Part shown: piece after piece, positions 1 to 11,395 of the stretch
How the letters are laid out: each line of letters opens with the position of its first letter
How positions within the stretch are numbered: position 1 is the stretch's first letter
Assembly: GCA_037127255.1 (NCBI GenBank)
Contig: JBANSL010000017.1
Span: 73,098,857 to 73,162,856 of the forward strand
DNA: 64,000 bases
Origin: Persicaria tinctoria
Taxonomy: Eukaryota > Streptophyta > Magnoliopsida > Caryophyllales > Polygonaceae
Reading direction: 5' to 3'
The notes under the pieces: generated by a model
The model's database searches: none
Seen by the model: only the letters and a program-made list of their open reading frames with translations
What the model was told of the DNA's origin: nothing
Made by a program: the position numbers and the translations under genes

Positions 1-557
1 CTGGTAGCTCGTCGGTTGACTGGATTGAAGGCTCACTCATTGCCCGGAGGCAACCACTGTCATGGTACAAGGTAAGACCTAACAACTGACAATGAATCTG
101 TCTGTCAAAACATACCATTTTCTTGCTTGATGTCCTTACTTTTCAATTGCGGAAACCTTTGCAGACGACGTTCAATGCTCCTGCAGGGAGCGACCCATTG
201 GCGTTGGACATGAGCACGATGAGTAAAGGCCAAATGTGGATCAATGGGCAGAGCATAGGCCGCCACTGGCCAGCGAACAAGGCATCCGGAAGCTGTGGTC
301 AGTGCAACTACGCCGGTACTTACAGTGAGACTAAGTGTCTAAGCAACTGTGGGCAACCCTCTCAAAGATGGTAAGTAAAACAGCACCCAATGTGACCAAA
401 TGTATCAAGATTTTCGCGTGACAAATGTACGAATTGTCGTCTCAGGTACCATGTACCGCGCTCCTGGCTGAAGCCGAGTGGCAACTTGTTGGTTGTGTTC
501 GAAGAATGGGGCGGTAATCCAAGCGGAATTCAGCTGGTGAAGAGGACATTGTTCTGA
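1..557 (+). CDS. BGAL: Beta-galactosidase (GH35), 3' end of gene, last three exons
   Basis: Partial gene entering from the left edge; coding exons 1-71, 165-370 and 446-557, stop TGA at 555-557. Both introns are GT-AG and keep the frame (TGG split as TG|G at 370/446). The peptide has the signature C-terminal region of plant glycosyl hydrolase 35 enzymes: SLSWYK-like end of exon one, then [31 protein letters not shown], the Cys-rich [12 protein letters not shown] and the terminal [23 protein letters not shown]. The family releases terminal beta-galactosyl residues from cell-wall polysaccharides in the apoplast; the catalytic glutamates lie upstream of this window. The protein ends at LVKRTLF, so this member lacks the optional C-terminal SUEL lectin domain. 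The 3' UTR probably runs to about 840. Confidence 0.93.
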
Positions 558-1908
558 AAACCAACACTTCACATGTAAATTCGCCTCGTCGGAAGGCCAC
601 CTAAGGTGGGATATATACTCAGGATCCATACTGATAGTAACTCAGTGTGAAGGTGATTGCAAGAGGAGCAAATGTGCATATAATCCATAGTAAAGCCAAT
701 CAGGAAAGTACAGTTTTCGGTGTATCTTTCACTGAAATATATTGGGGGTTAGGGATGAAGCAAAGCTTTTGTATGTGAACTTACCTGCGATGTAAAAGTT
801 GTATCATTTTATTTGGTTTAATACACATATACAAGTAATAAAATCTGGCTTATATATCTTGAATATGGTAAATAAAGAGCGGTTATCCGGGGTTCGAGCC
901 GGGACTTTTGGGTACTACCCACAAGTCCTTTCCGGTTGAACCATTCCGAAATAGTTGGCTTCTATATCGTTTACTCGGTAAGTGTTGGAAAAATTGGCAG
1001 TTCACTCGATCATGTATGACTCGGATGGACAAGACTCTCACCAACACTAACCTATAACCTTACTTTTTGGGAAGCTCTCAACTAACACCACACCACTCAG
1101 TTTAGGAGGACTCACCCTTAGCTGACACACATACACCCAAAACCAGTACCTATTTTGGGCCAACTTATTTTGGGCCCTCCGAAATCAGCCCAATTTCAAT
1201 AGCCCAACTAGAGATATAAATTATGACCTAACAAATCATCCCTTCATTTATAACTTTAAAAACAAAAATACAAGGAAGTGTAGTTAAAATTTAGGTTTCA
1301 TCGAACTAAACCTAAAACCAAAAAAAATAAAAACTTATGAACTGAAAACCTAACCAAAAATCCTACGTTCGATTTAGATCCGATTCGGTTGGTTCGGTTC
1401 GGTTCGACTTAGCCTACAAATTCAGTTCAAACCGAATAATAAACAACCCTAAATCCAAACACATCTCCTCTACCTAATATTTCTTTCAAAAAAGTAAAGG
1501 TTCTTGCTCTTCTATGCTAGAAATGAATGTGGTAGCTACACTAGCACAATGGAAGTCATAAACTAGTCCCTAAGAGTAGGCACTTTGGTGAACGCAGAAT
1601 TTTTTTTTTTCCTACAAAAATTATTGTAATTATCTTTAAAGATTTTTAAAATAGTTTTCAATTTTATTATTTAATTTTATTAATTTTTTATTAAACTAAA
1701 TCATTATTATTTAAATATTTTTTTCATTAAACTAAATCATTTAAGAGTAATCAAGTAATAACACCGATAAAAAAGTTTATTTACTTAAAAGATTTATTGT
1801 AGGTTTTATTGACTACTAAAATTATTGAAGAGGGTTCTAATTCTCCAAATGTCAGTGCAACAGTAGAGAGAGGTAGGAACTCATGGTGGCATGGGAGAGG
1901 CCATTAGC
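558..1908. other. Intergenic AT-rich DNA
   Basis: After the beta-galactosidase 3' UTR there is no supported gene. It holds one SINE-like segment (listed separately), a CGGTT-rich simple stretch near 1380-1430 and A/T-rich low-complexity sequence at 1600-1820. Confidence 0.6.
878..958 (-). mobile_element. tRNA-derived SINE-like segment
   Basis: Read on the minus strand it has an A-box-like TGGTTCAACCGG and, about 40 bases on, a B-box-like GGCTCGAACCCC, the internal RNA polymerase III promoter arrangement of tRNA-derived SINEs. It does not fold as a complete tRNA. Ends and target duplication could not be fixed. Confidence 0.4.
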
Positions 1909-2290
1909 TCGCGTAGATGGGTTAAGCTGAATTCAAACGGCTCTGTGAATCATTCGGGTGGAGCGCCTGCTGGTGGGGTCATCCACGACGAGAATAGACA
2001 TTGGCTCATTGGTTTCACTCACAACTTGGGCTCTAGCACTATCCCGATGGCGGAGCTTTAGGGCATTAACGATGGTCTTCATATTGCCTGGGACTCTGGG
2101 TGTAAGGCTTTCGAAAGGTGCTCGTTGAGTCTGACTCGTCTTTAGCTCTTTCCATCAAGAGGAAGTTCATCCATTATCTAGCCCGGTTTATCTATTTCAA
2201 GGCTTCTTAAGTTCTTATCCAAAAACAGAGACATCCAATTTCAACAAGTTTCTAGGAAGCGAATTTTGTCACTAAATCCCTTGCTTCTAT
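1909..2290 (+). pseudogene. Decayed RNase H-like domain of a non-LTR retrotransposon
   Basis: Translation from 1918 gives WVKLNSNGSVNHSGGAPAG, then GVIHDENRHWLIGF, the start of the plant RVT_3/RNase H-like domain that ends many LINE polyproteins. There is an in-frame stop after MAEL (TAG at about 2059), further frameshifts, and a recognisable C-terminal motif EANFVTKSLASI near 2260-2290 in another frame. No reverse transcriptase lies next to it. A dead fragment, not a gene. Confidence 0.7.
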
Positions 2291-2423
2291 TATTTTTTTT
2301 TCCTTCCTTTAGGATTACATCTTCTTGAGGGTCGCCCAAAGGCTCGTCATTTTTTTATGTTGAAGGATATTAAAGGTTACTCACCGCCTTGTTTCTGTAT
2401 AACTCAGACTCATGCTGTTTACC

Positions 2424-3302
2424 TAAGGCTGGGCTTCCGGTCTGGATCGGATCGGACTGGACCGGAAATTCCGGTCCAAGACCGGTGGACCGGAATTTTC
2501 AAAAACATGGACCATGGATCGGACCGAAACCGAGAAATATGGTCCCGGGTTTTCCGGTCCACGGACCGTTGGGACCGGTTGGACCGAATTCAACCCTGCA
2601 GCCATGTATTCTTCTTCTTCTCTTTTTTTTTTTTGGGTTACAGTAGCCTATTTCTGTCCGCAGCAACCATGTTCTTGTAAATTGAAAATCAAATCTTTCA
2701 TGATTTAATTCCATTGATAAACCTAGAGAGAGGAGGCTTACTGTGGGCGGCGTGACCGGCGGTGAGCATGGGAGCGGAGCGCCGACGGTGATGGGTGGCG
2801 ACCACGAGGGAGGAGGGTCGACTGGGGGTGCGGAGTCGCGAATAGAGAGCCTGAAGTCGAGTAGGTGACTAGAGATGATGAGAGAGGAGACTGGAGAGGC
2901 CGAGTGGGTGACTGCAGTCGAGGAGACTGGAGTGGGTGACTGGAGAGGCCGAGAGAGGAGACTGAGTGAGTGAGAGACGAGCGGCCGGGGTGACTGGAGA
3001 GGTCGTGAAGAGAGAAGCCTGAACCTGAAGTCGTCTGAACAGAAGCGTTCTTCGGGAGGGACTACTAGGGTAGATTAGACCTGATATCTCAAGGCACGCG
3101 CAAGCGCTATTTAAAAAAAAAAAAAAAGAATCTGGTTCGTTCCGGTCCGACCCAAAAATTCCGGTTTGGTCCCGGATTTGGACCGGAACCCGGAATTCAA
3201 ATTTTCTTGGACCGTGGACCGGACCGTAATACTTCCGGTCTGATCCAAAGACCGTAATTTCCGGTCTGATTCCGGTCCGATCCAATTTTTGCCCAGCCAT
3301 AT
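2424..3302. mobile_element. hAT-like non-autonomous element with long GGTCCGG-rich inverted ends
   Basis: The ends are inverted: TAAGGCTGGGC at the left and GCCCAGCC at the right, followed inward by about 170 bases of degenerate GGACCGGA repeats in opposite orientation (2437-2605 and 3125-3295). Flanking 8-mers TGTTTACC (2416-2423) and GGTTTACC (3303-3310) differ at one base and fit the 8-bp target duplication of hAT transposons. The centre (2740-3080) is GA/GC-rich with repeated CTGGAGAGGCCGAG-type motifs and no convincing reading frame. Confidence 0.6.
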
Positions 3303-3864
3303 GGTTTACCTGTTTCTTGAGGTTTTCCTCAAGTTTTACTTACCATTAAAAAAAATTGAAGGTGGAAAAGTGGGAAACACTAAAGAACAATAAGTTGTAA
3401 AGGTGATAGTACATCACCAATAGACCTGAGCATGGGTCAGACTATGCGGGCTTGGGACGGGCCTATGAGAATATCTTAGCTCATTTTAGCGGGTCGGGCT
3501 TGGGCTATGCCCGATTTTTGGGTCAACTATCTTACCCAAGCCCACCCACATGGGCAGGCCGGGTAGTCCACCGAGCCACCTATTATAATTTTGTAAAATA
3601 TTATTTGTATTCTATTATTGTTGCGTTTGATCTCAAACTACATAAATGTGCTAAGTGTCCCAAAAGATTTAAATTTTATACAAAACAAAGGTATACAAGT
3701 TGCACAACTGTGCAATTAAACACTACAATCTTTATGTAGGTTCATTTCAATGTAAAAATCTTGAAAATAATTTATTTACTACTATTGTATTCCTTAGTTT
3801 ATATGTGATGTAAATACTATTAGTATTTATAAAGTAATAGATGTAAAAGTATAGATATTATAAT

Positions 3865-3866
<2 letters not shown>

Positions 3867-3901
<35 letters not shown>
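3867..3901. repeat. (AT)n microsatellite, about 17 units
   Basis: Uninterrupted AT dinucleotide run. Confidence 0.95.
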
Positions 3902-3902
<1 letters not shown>

Positions 3903-3939
3903 TTCGTAGTATTTTAATACAGAGTATGGATCAAATGTT

Positions 3940-5307
3940 AACAAGTCTTATTGTGTTTTGTGTTAACAAATCTAGGCCCTTAATTATTAGATAATGGAGG
4001 GTTAAGATTAATTGAGAATTTTAAATAAATTGTAAATTAAAAATAAAAAACACAATCTCACCCTTCAGTTATGCGCGTGAATACAAATCCCCTTAACCCT
4101 ACCCCCACACATTACGCTTTATCAACAGAGAGAATGAGAATTGGGGGCGATCGGAGGAAAGTGAAAGGGCAATTGGACGAGTGGCGAGCTTGAAGGTTGG
4201 AGGCGAGACCTCAGTCCGGTGACGGTGTCGACGATTTGAAGGCATCGATCAGATGTGAGATCTCAGTCCGGCAAGGACGACTTTTTCAATGGAGGGGGGC
4301 TTCTTCAATGGATAGCGGCGAGGTCGGGGAGGCTTCTTCAATGGAGGAGGGAAGATGGCGGAATATCTTGTCAGTGGTGGGGATGGAGGCCGACGAGGTT
4401 GTGTGGAAGGACGATGGCGGTTGAGGGAGGACGATTGAGGGAGGGATGAAACCGTAAGATCTGGCCTCTCGTCCATGGCTGCTCAGATCATGCTCGATCT
4501 CTTCCTCTCTCAACATCCTGATCTCCACTTCTTCCTCCGCCACCAAGAGCTAGCAGCGCCGCCGCGGATTTCCCCACCATCTGTGTGCCCAGATCTTGAA
4601 AAGTGTGGATAGGTATTCAACAATTTGAGAGTAACTATTCGTTGATTATTACAAATTATTCATATGTACAGGGGTATCTATTCGGCAATTTTAGAGTAAC
4701 TATTCGTTGATTATTATAAATTATTCATATGTATAGGGTAAATTAGAGGGAGGGGCAATAAGGTAGGTTTGTTGAAATTCAAACACCGTGTAAAATTATT
4801 TATAAATTTATCTATTATTCGACAAGTTTATAATCAATATTCGTTGATAATAAGGAATTATTCAGATGTATCTGGGTAATTAGATGTGGGTTACTTGAAA
4901 TTTACATAAATTGTTCTTGAATTTATCGAATAATTGTCCAAATCTTATTGCATAATCAAGCAATACCATCGAATAATTTGTGCCTCACGAGATGGGTTTT
5001 TTTTATGTTGGCGGTCATTATTCGTTGATAATCTGGAATTATTCGGTAATTTGTTCGTCATTATTCATCGAACACACAGTACAAGCAAAATCTCATCCTC
5101 CCCGCAAAAAAAAAAAAAAAAAAAAAACGTTAGCTCCCAAAAAAACCAACACACGCGCTCCTACTTCAGCAATTTGGCCATAAAAGTGGTGGAAAGTGGT
5201 GAGGTCTACTCTTTTTTATTTAAATAAAAAAGGAAAAATCTCAATTAATTTCACCTATCTATTTCTAATCAATCAATGGCTTAGATTTGTTAACACAAAA
5301 CACAATA
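3940..5307. mobile_element. Nested inverted-repeat element, about 1.37 kb
   Basis: TCTTATTGTGTTTTGTGTTA followed by ACAAATCTA at 3946-3974 recurs in inverse orientation at about 5278-5305, and similarity continues inward (a TTAATTGAGA block in both arms). The interior has a GC-rich block at 4140-4600 (overlapping frames on both strands, none convincing), an ATTCGTTGAT-type tandem array and a poly(A) run near 5107. It resembles a MULE-type or foldback element that may carry host sequence; no transposase was seen. Confidence 0.5.
4612..5060. repeat. Degenerate tandem array, unit about 65 bp (ATTCGTTGATTATTA motif)
   Basis: Two near-identical units sit at about 4612-4675 and 4676-4740, each with TTTGAGAGTAAC/TTTTAGAGTAAC, TATTCGTTGATTATTA and AAATTATTCATATGTA. 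More diverged copies of ATTCGTTGATAAT with GAATTATTC follow at about 4836-4870 and 5018-5045. Confidence 0.7.
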
Positions 5308-5516
5308 AGAGGTGTAAACACCTGACCTGACCTCTTTTAATACAAATATATAAAAATTAATATAAGTAATATATATAAGCGGACTGGGCCAACCGACCCG
5401 CTTGGGCTTAACCCTTAGCCCAAGTCCGGCCCTATGGACCAACCGTGTCAGGACTATCGGCCCGATTCAGCCAACTGTCTTACCCAAACCCGCATATTTA
5501 ACACCTGACCTACTCT

Positions 5517-6178
5517 TGTTTTCCTCCTTGATCAAGCTGATGCCAAAACCAATTTGTCAATAATCTAGAAGAGAGGGATCAATGAATTGGAAACGATGGA
5601 GGGAAAGCATAGAAGAGAGTAGTGAACATGCCTTGACATAATGCATGATCACAAACCTAAATATTCACAATTCCAAAGAATAGCAATCAGAATCAATAAA
5701 GGAAGAAATTTTAAATATCTTGTCATAATGCATGATTACAAGCTGCAATAAGTACACTCATATCTTGAAATGGAAGTTCGATTTGCTTTCTCTGAAACTC
5801 ATATATAACATATTCAATCCTTAATTTACAAATCCTCCATTTCAATTCATCGAAAACTTCAATTGCTAATGAAAACACATATACGCTAAATCTAACACCC
5901 AAGCACAATGAAAAAAAGAAAAGAAAAGAATCTATGAAAATAGATGTATGCAAATAAAGATCAGGACACCGATTTCAAGTATCTCAAATTCCTCAAACAA
6001 AAGAAATCAAATCAGAGGCCACGAGGGATTATCATTAACCAGTTTGATGGAGGACAGTCTGTTCTCAAACAAAAGAAATCAAATCAGAGGCCATGAGGGA
6101 TTATCATTTACCAGTTTGATAGAAGTCAATCTGTTTGTTGACGTGGGTTTGATTTCAAGAAAAGCCATGATGTAATTC
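5517..6178. other. Intergenic, with a short tandem duplication
   Basis: A 53-bp block starting AACAAAAGAAATCAAATCAG at about 5996 is repeated with three mismatches from about 6069 (offset 73). A shorter block, CTTGACATAATGCATGAT, occurs at about 5634 and, diverged, about 5719. No gene recognised. Confidence 0.6.
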
Positions 6179-7020
6179 CAACGCCGCACCATCAAGTGGC
6201 CAAGCCAGATGTCAGTCGTCGTTCCTTGCTCGGATATGGGTTGCAAATATTCAGGTTCATCATCACCAATCTTCTCTTTCGCTTCTATGTTCTCCAATGG
6301 AGTAGCATTGTCTTCTCTTCCTTTGGGTTCGCTGCTACCCTCCTTCTCAGGTCCCGTTTATTCTCTCCTAAGCAGTGTAATGTTCTTCAATTGCTTCATA
6401 GAGCTGCGAGTTTCCCTTCGAGGTTGATTCCTTTCCACTTTCCCCATCCCGGCGACCACCCCGGGGAGCCACCACCGCAAGACCTAGCCGCATTGGATGA
6501 TAAACCTGAACTGCTTGCTCCTGCGCCAAGAAGAATCTCGTCTTCACCTTTCCTTCTGCGCCACCGGCCGTGACCTCGCCGCGTTGGATGATAAATCTGA
6601 ACTGCTTGCTCCAATTTCAACCCGACGTTCAACAATTCCGATTTAGATATGCGAAATCTTATATTGGAGTGGTGCGAGAACGGTGAGTGGAGGAATCGAC
6701 TCGTCGACGCCGATTCGCCGGCAGCGTCGCCGGAGAGCCGCTCTTCCTCTTCGCTTCAGGAGGTCTCCGTCGGGACCACCTGATTCTCGTCTGAATACTC
6801 GTCATCGTCGTCGATCTCCTCCCGCTGACCGATCCCGAAATTCCTGCTCCGCGCATCGACTTCCTCCACCTCCGCCGCAGAAATTCCTCCGTCTCCTGCA
6901 GATCCACCTCCAAATCGAGTAGATCGGCCGACGCAGGCGTCGCAAACACTGATTGCGCGTGGATGTCGGCGCTCAGAGAGGAGAAAGAGAGGGCAAACGG
7001 TTGAAGAGAGGGAAAACGGA
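6179..7020 (-). other. Gene-like GC-rich block, probably exon debris
   Basis: Composition rises sharply over this block and both strands stay open in short frames. On the minus strand one frame (about 6949-6770) reads FATPASADLLDLEVDLQE and a neighbouring frame gives an acidic DDDDEYSDE stretch, as in a spliced coding exon; 6297-6079 reads MENIEAKEKIGDDEPEYL. I recognise no family. An internal 41-bp direct repeat (6481-6521 and 6571-6611, GACCTxGCCGCxTTGGATG) marks local duplication. It could be a 5' exon of an unrecognised minus-strand gene or a fragment captured by a transposon. Confidence 0.3.
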
Positions 7021-8178
7021 TGAAAAGAGGGCGTGGGTGAGAACCCTGAGATAGTGAAAACCGCTTCTTAAATTTGTTCAGAGAAGGACGCGTGGCGCAA
7101 ATTTTAACAAAGGCTTTGCTTCTAAAATAATAAATATAAGGGGTGGATAATATACAATTAAAAATATCCCCACCACTTATCCAAAACCTATCACTTTCTC
7201 TTTTCTACCCTCTCACATATGCCTCTCACCTTCTTTCTTTCTTCGTTTTTTAAAGGTTCCTTAGTAGCAAATCCATCACATCATTCGTTAACAAAAACAT
7301 CTCCCTTTCTTATTCTTTTATTCTTAAATTTTTTATTTTTCTTCTTTAAACACTCCAATGTGGATGATCTTAAGTACTAACCATCAAAATATCTTTCAAT
7401 GTTTAAAGATCTAGATCTGCTCGTCCTTTAATGCCTATCTAATCAATTTATTTTTATATAAAAGAAAAACTTGCACAGCATTCAAACTTTGATGACTCCT
7501 TCTTGTCCAATGGAAGCACTTCATTTGAGTTTGTGATTTGTGATCATAAATTCATAATAGAAAGGTTGTAGTCAAGTTTAAATGTTGGGGTTTGCCCATA
7601 TAACTTAATGATCGGTGCTAAGGCATATGGCCTTTGGTTAGGGTTGAAATAATTTGTGTTTCGAACAAAATAAAAGTGATAATTTATGCATCATTAATAC
7701 TACAGAGCAAATGGTGTTGTTCCTGAAAAACAGAGATGTTGATCACATATCCTAGACTAGTTGACAAGCCCGGACATGAGATGAGACTCAACAGACGCTC
7801 GCCTCAGGTCAAATAGTCACTGGGGGCCCAATTGGCCAGAAAATTAATACATAGCTCTCAGCGGTTTAGGGAAGAACTCTCAGCGGGGATTTGAAGAGTA
7901 GTTGATGTTTGTAAATTTCACAAAATTCACATTTCACTTCTTTTAAGATAAGTTAACTGTATAATATAATAGATCGATTGACAATTTGACATATGAATCA
8001 CTCTATCACTATCATGAATGGAACTTCAAGTTCTCTTCCATATTACTACTACATTAAGAGTATATATAACTCATCCAACTCTTTCATTTTTTTTTAAATC
8101 TATGGCTGCATTGAAAATTTACGACCGTCATTTACTATAGTTCATGTTTAATGTATTAAGAAAGACTACTACTATGTC
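7021..8178. other. Intergenic AT-rich DNA
   Basis: No reading frame, repeat structure or RNA gene that I can support. Confidence 0.6.
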
Positions 8179-10792
8179 ATGTCTCCGAGTTACAAGATAA
8201 GCCTATGCAATGTCGCATACAAGATAGTCTCCAAATTGATGGCAAATCGCTTAAAGGGGCTGTTGCCGATACTTATTTCCTCTGAACAGAGTGCGTTCGT
8301 GTCCGGGAGGAATATATCGGACAACGCTATTATAGCACCGGAGGTGTTTCACCATCTGAAGGGTCTGCGATCGGGAGGAAAAGGGTGGATGTCGCTGAAA
8401 ATAGACATAAGCAAAGCGTATGACCGAGTGGAATGGCACTTCCTGGAAAGGGTCATGAGGAGGATGGGCTTCTCGGAGGCGTGGTGTGGGCGCTTAATGA
8501 GATGTGTCTCCAGTGTATCCTTTGCTTTTAAGTTTAATGGACAGATCAGTGGCAAAGTAATTCCAGCACGAGGTTTGCTCCAAGGATCCAATCTCGCCTT
8601 ATTTATTCATTTTATGCACAGAGGTGTTTTCTTCGCTGCTGACAAGAAGGTCGGAGGAGAACCGCATAAGGGGTATTCAAATCAGTAGGAATGCTCCCAG
8701 AATCACCCATCTATTATTTGCGGATGACAGTTTATTGTTTGCTAGGGCCACTCCACAGGAATGCTCGCAGGTTGCCGGTGTGATACGACTGTGCGAAAGA
8801 GCTTCCGGGCAGAAGGTAAATTGGCAGAAATCGGAGGTATCGTTTAGCAACAATATGTCATACCACCAGAAAGCTGTAATTGCATGCCTTATGGGGGTGC
8901 ACATGGTGGATCGTCATTCGCGGTATCTGGGGTTCCCGACACTCGTGGGTAGATCCAAGAAAGCTGTCTTTGAGCAAATTAAGGAAAGAATTTAGCGCAA
9001 AACACAAGGCTGGAATGAGAAGCTGGTGTCGCAGGCGGGGAAAGAAGTCCTTATCAAATCTGTTCTGCAGAGCATCCCGACTTATGTAGTGGAGGTGATT
9101 AGGCTACCCGACGTCCTTATTGAAGAAATTCACAGCCTCTTAGCCCGGTTTTGGTGGGGTTCCTCTGAACAGAGTCGGAAAATTCATTGGTGCAGATGGG
9201 AGAGTCTTTGTGCGCCCAAGCAAATGGGGGGTATGGGGTTTAGAGACCTCCGAATCTTTATTGACGCCCTTCTAGCCAAACAGGGATGGCGGCTTGTCCA
9301 AGATCCATCGTCTCTTGTGGCAAGGGTGCTCCGAGCGCGCTATTTCCATGGGGGAACTTTTCTTGAGTCCAGTTTGGGATACAAGCCGAGTTTCTCGTGG
9401 AAGAGTATATGGGGAGCAAAGGCGTTGTTATTGGAAGGACTAGGTTGGAGGGTGGGTTCGGGGATTGAGATTGATGTTTGGGGATCTAACTGGCTTGCCT
9501 GTGAAGGTCGCCCAGTAGCACCCGTCCTGCAGCAGCACTCGGAGTTGAGGCTGACAATGGAGTCTCTGATCGATCATAGCAATGGAGAATGGCAGACTGA
9601 TGTGCTTGGTAGCAATTTTCGAGAGGAGGATATCCACCGTATCCTGGCAATCCCTATCAGTGCTCGAAGGCCACGAGATACCCGGATTTGGTGTCCAAAT
9701 AGAGAAGGGAATTTCACAGTTAAATCTGCCTACTGGCTAGGGTGTTGCGGTCATCAGCAGGGGTGGTTTCAGCGATTGAATGGTGTGGACGTGTGGGGAT
9801 GGATTTGGAAGATTAGAGCCCCGCCAAAGGTCTTGCTTTTCGCCTGGAGAGCATTGCAAGGCGCGCTAGCGGTACAATCTTGCCTCGCCAGGAGACATGT
9901 TGTTGACTCGGCATCATGTGCAGAATGTGGAGGTGCAGAAGAGACAGTTAGCCATGCCTTCTTTTCTTGCCCTTCAATCCATCAGGTGTGGGAGGGTTCA
10001 TCTACTGCTGTCCACATACGAGCCTTGGGGGATATGTCTTTCCTGGAAATGATGAGAATCACATACGATGTGGCAGGGGCAGAAGGCCTGCTGGATTTTC
10101 TTACAAGGGCGTGGATTGCTTGGACTGTCAGGAGCAAGAGGCTCTTCGAGGATAGCCCTCCAAATGTGCAACTGTTACGAGAAGGGTTCCATAAACTAGT
10201 GTCTGACTATAGGGTGGTCTGGGAGAAGCGGAATGAAAGAATGGGTGCGCTGAACCAACAACTAATTGGTGGTGCGGAGTGGGTCAGACCGGAGAGGGGG
10301 ACCATAAAGGTCAATTTCAGACGCAACACTCATGGATGGAGGTTATGCGTGGCTTGGTGCAGTAGCACGAGATGATAATGGGCAGATGCTATGGGCAGCG
10401 ACTCGTCGAGTTAAGGCTGGTTGGGATACGAAAGTTGCAGACATGAAGGTGGCGCTGTTGGGTGTGGAACAAGCTGCAACAAAGGGGATGACTAGAGTGC
10501 TGCTAAACCGATGCATCAACTGTTGTCCGAATCTTGACAGCGGCGGATGAATCGTTTTCGTATGCCAGTCAAGTGGCGGAGGATATCAAGGGGGTTGCAG
10601 CATGTTTTTCTTCCTTTTCTGTTAGTCATGTAAGACGAAGCGGGAATGTATTAGCGCACCACGTAGCTAGACTTGTCCCACCGAACGGAGTGAACCATGT
10701 ATTTCTCGATCCTTTTCCCCCAAGTTTGATTGAACTTGCGGAGATCGATCTTATATAATAATATGGCCCATCTTTTATTCAAAAAAAAAAAA
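8179..10792 (+). pseudogene. 5'-truncated, decayed LINE: reverse transcriptase, zinc-binding and RNase H regions
   Basis: Homology to L1-type plant LINE ORF2 starts within the reverse transcriptase; the endonuclease and ORF1 are absent. Fingers and palm motifs are visible: ISLCNVAYKIVSKLMANRLK, SEQSAFVSGR, the catalytic KIDISKAYDRVEW (about 8399) and [10 protein letters not shown] (about 8713). The RGLRQGDPLSP block is damaged ([10 protein letters not shown], about 8572), with a frameshift nearby. A nonsense codon interrupts the frame at 8993-8995. The open part 9026-10375 covers the RT thumb and the zinc-binding domain (KIRAPPKVLLFAWR; CAECGGAEETVSHAFFSC). An RNase H-like domain follows in two further frames (10332-10550, 10534-10758), and a poly(A) run at about 10782-10792 marks the 3' end. 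No intact product is possible. Confidence 0.9.
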
Positions 10793-11224
10793 CTGTTGAT
10801 TACAAAAAAATGGAAAAGAGTTTAAAATGATTATATTTTCGAGACAGATTTTAAAGTCTAATTAAAAGAGATGCAAGATACATCTTGATTGTGATGAATC
10901 GAACGTTTTTTTTTCCCGAGGCAACTTTCTTCTTTCGTTCTGTATGTAATTAATTTATGAGAAATTTTAGAAAAACGTTTTAGATACTTTGAACGATTTA
11001 ATAACTTTCTTCCTTTGTTTTCTAATCAAAACACTTACCAACTTCGAAATCCGATGTCAAAAAATGTGCGTTTTGAAAAGGGGAAAAAAATCAAACTTGT
11101 AAATATCATACCGTTTTTCATAAAAACTCTCGAAACGCAGATATTTACGTTAAAACGCAAATTTCTCGGTGAAATCGCTTTGTCGTTTCGGTAAAACCCA
11201 ATTCACCCCACTGGCCCCACCCAC
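10793..11224. other. Intergenic AT-rich DNA
   Basis: Between the LINE poly(A) tail and the ACGT-core promoter motifs of the next gene; no feature seen. Confidence 0.5.
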
Positions 11225-11315
11225 GCCACGTCAGTCACCCACTATCCTTTATACACGTGGCACTCGATTTCTGCCACGTCGGCACCTTCCCCAATCCCCC
11301 ATCCATTTATTTACA
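11225..11315 (+). promoter_or_regulatory. Promoter region with three ACGT-core elements and TATA-like motifs
   Basis: GCCACGTC at 11225-11232, CACGTGGC (G-box/ABRE type) at 11254-11261 and GCCACGTC at 11273-11280 precede TATA-like CTTTATACA (about 11247) and ATTTATTTA (about 11305). A CT-rich 5' leader (CCTCTCCTCTCTCTC) runs to the ATG at 11396. In plants, ACGT-core boxes bind bZIP and bHLH factors, so abscisic acid, light or stress control is possible. That is inference. Confidence 0.5.
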
Positions 11316-11395
11316 ACCCCCATTTCCCAAACCCATAACCGCTAAAACCCTCTCCTCTCTCTCTCCTCAAATCTTACGGAAGAAGAAAAAACAAA

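Larger units (their letters stand above)
3420..5516. mobile_element. Possible inverted-repeat element, GGGCTTGGG-rich ends
   Basis: Left end (about 3424-3600) reads TAGACCTGAGCATGGG followed by GGGCTTGGG-rich DNA. The right end (about 5380-5514) carries the same kind of sequence inverted (CCCAAACCCGCATAT, then CCTGACCTA). This resembles hAT elements common in plants. No matching target duplication was found, and another inverted-repeat element seems nested inside. Confidence 0.35.

Noticed and set aside
2357..2714. Several overlapping frames on both strands
   Set aside because: They are six-frame shadows of the GGACCGGA-rich inverted repeat of a transposon; no codon bias or family.
4197..4546. 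Four overlapping frames in the GC-rich block
   Set aside because: Low complexity, open on both strands, no start context or homology.
8179..10758. Functional reverse transcriptase gene
   Set aside because: Damaged RGLRQGDP block, nonsense codon at 8993 and several frameshifts; a LINE relic.
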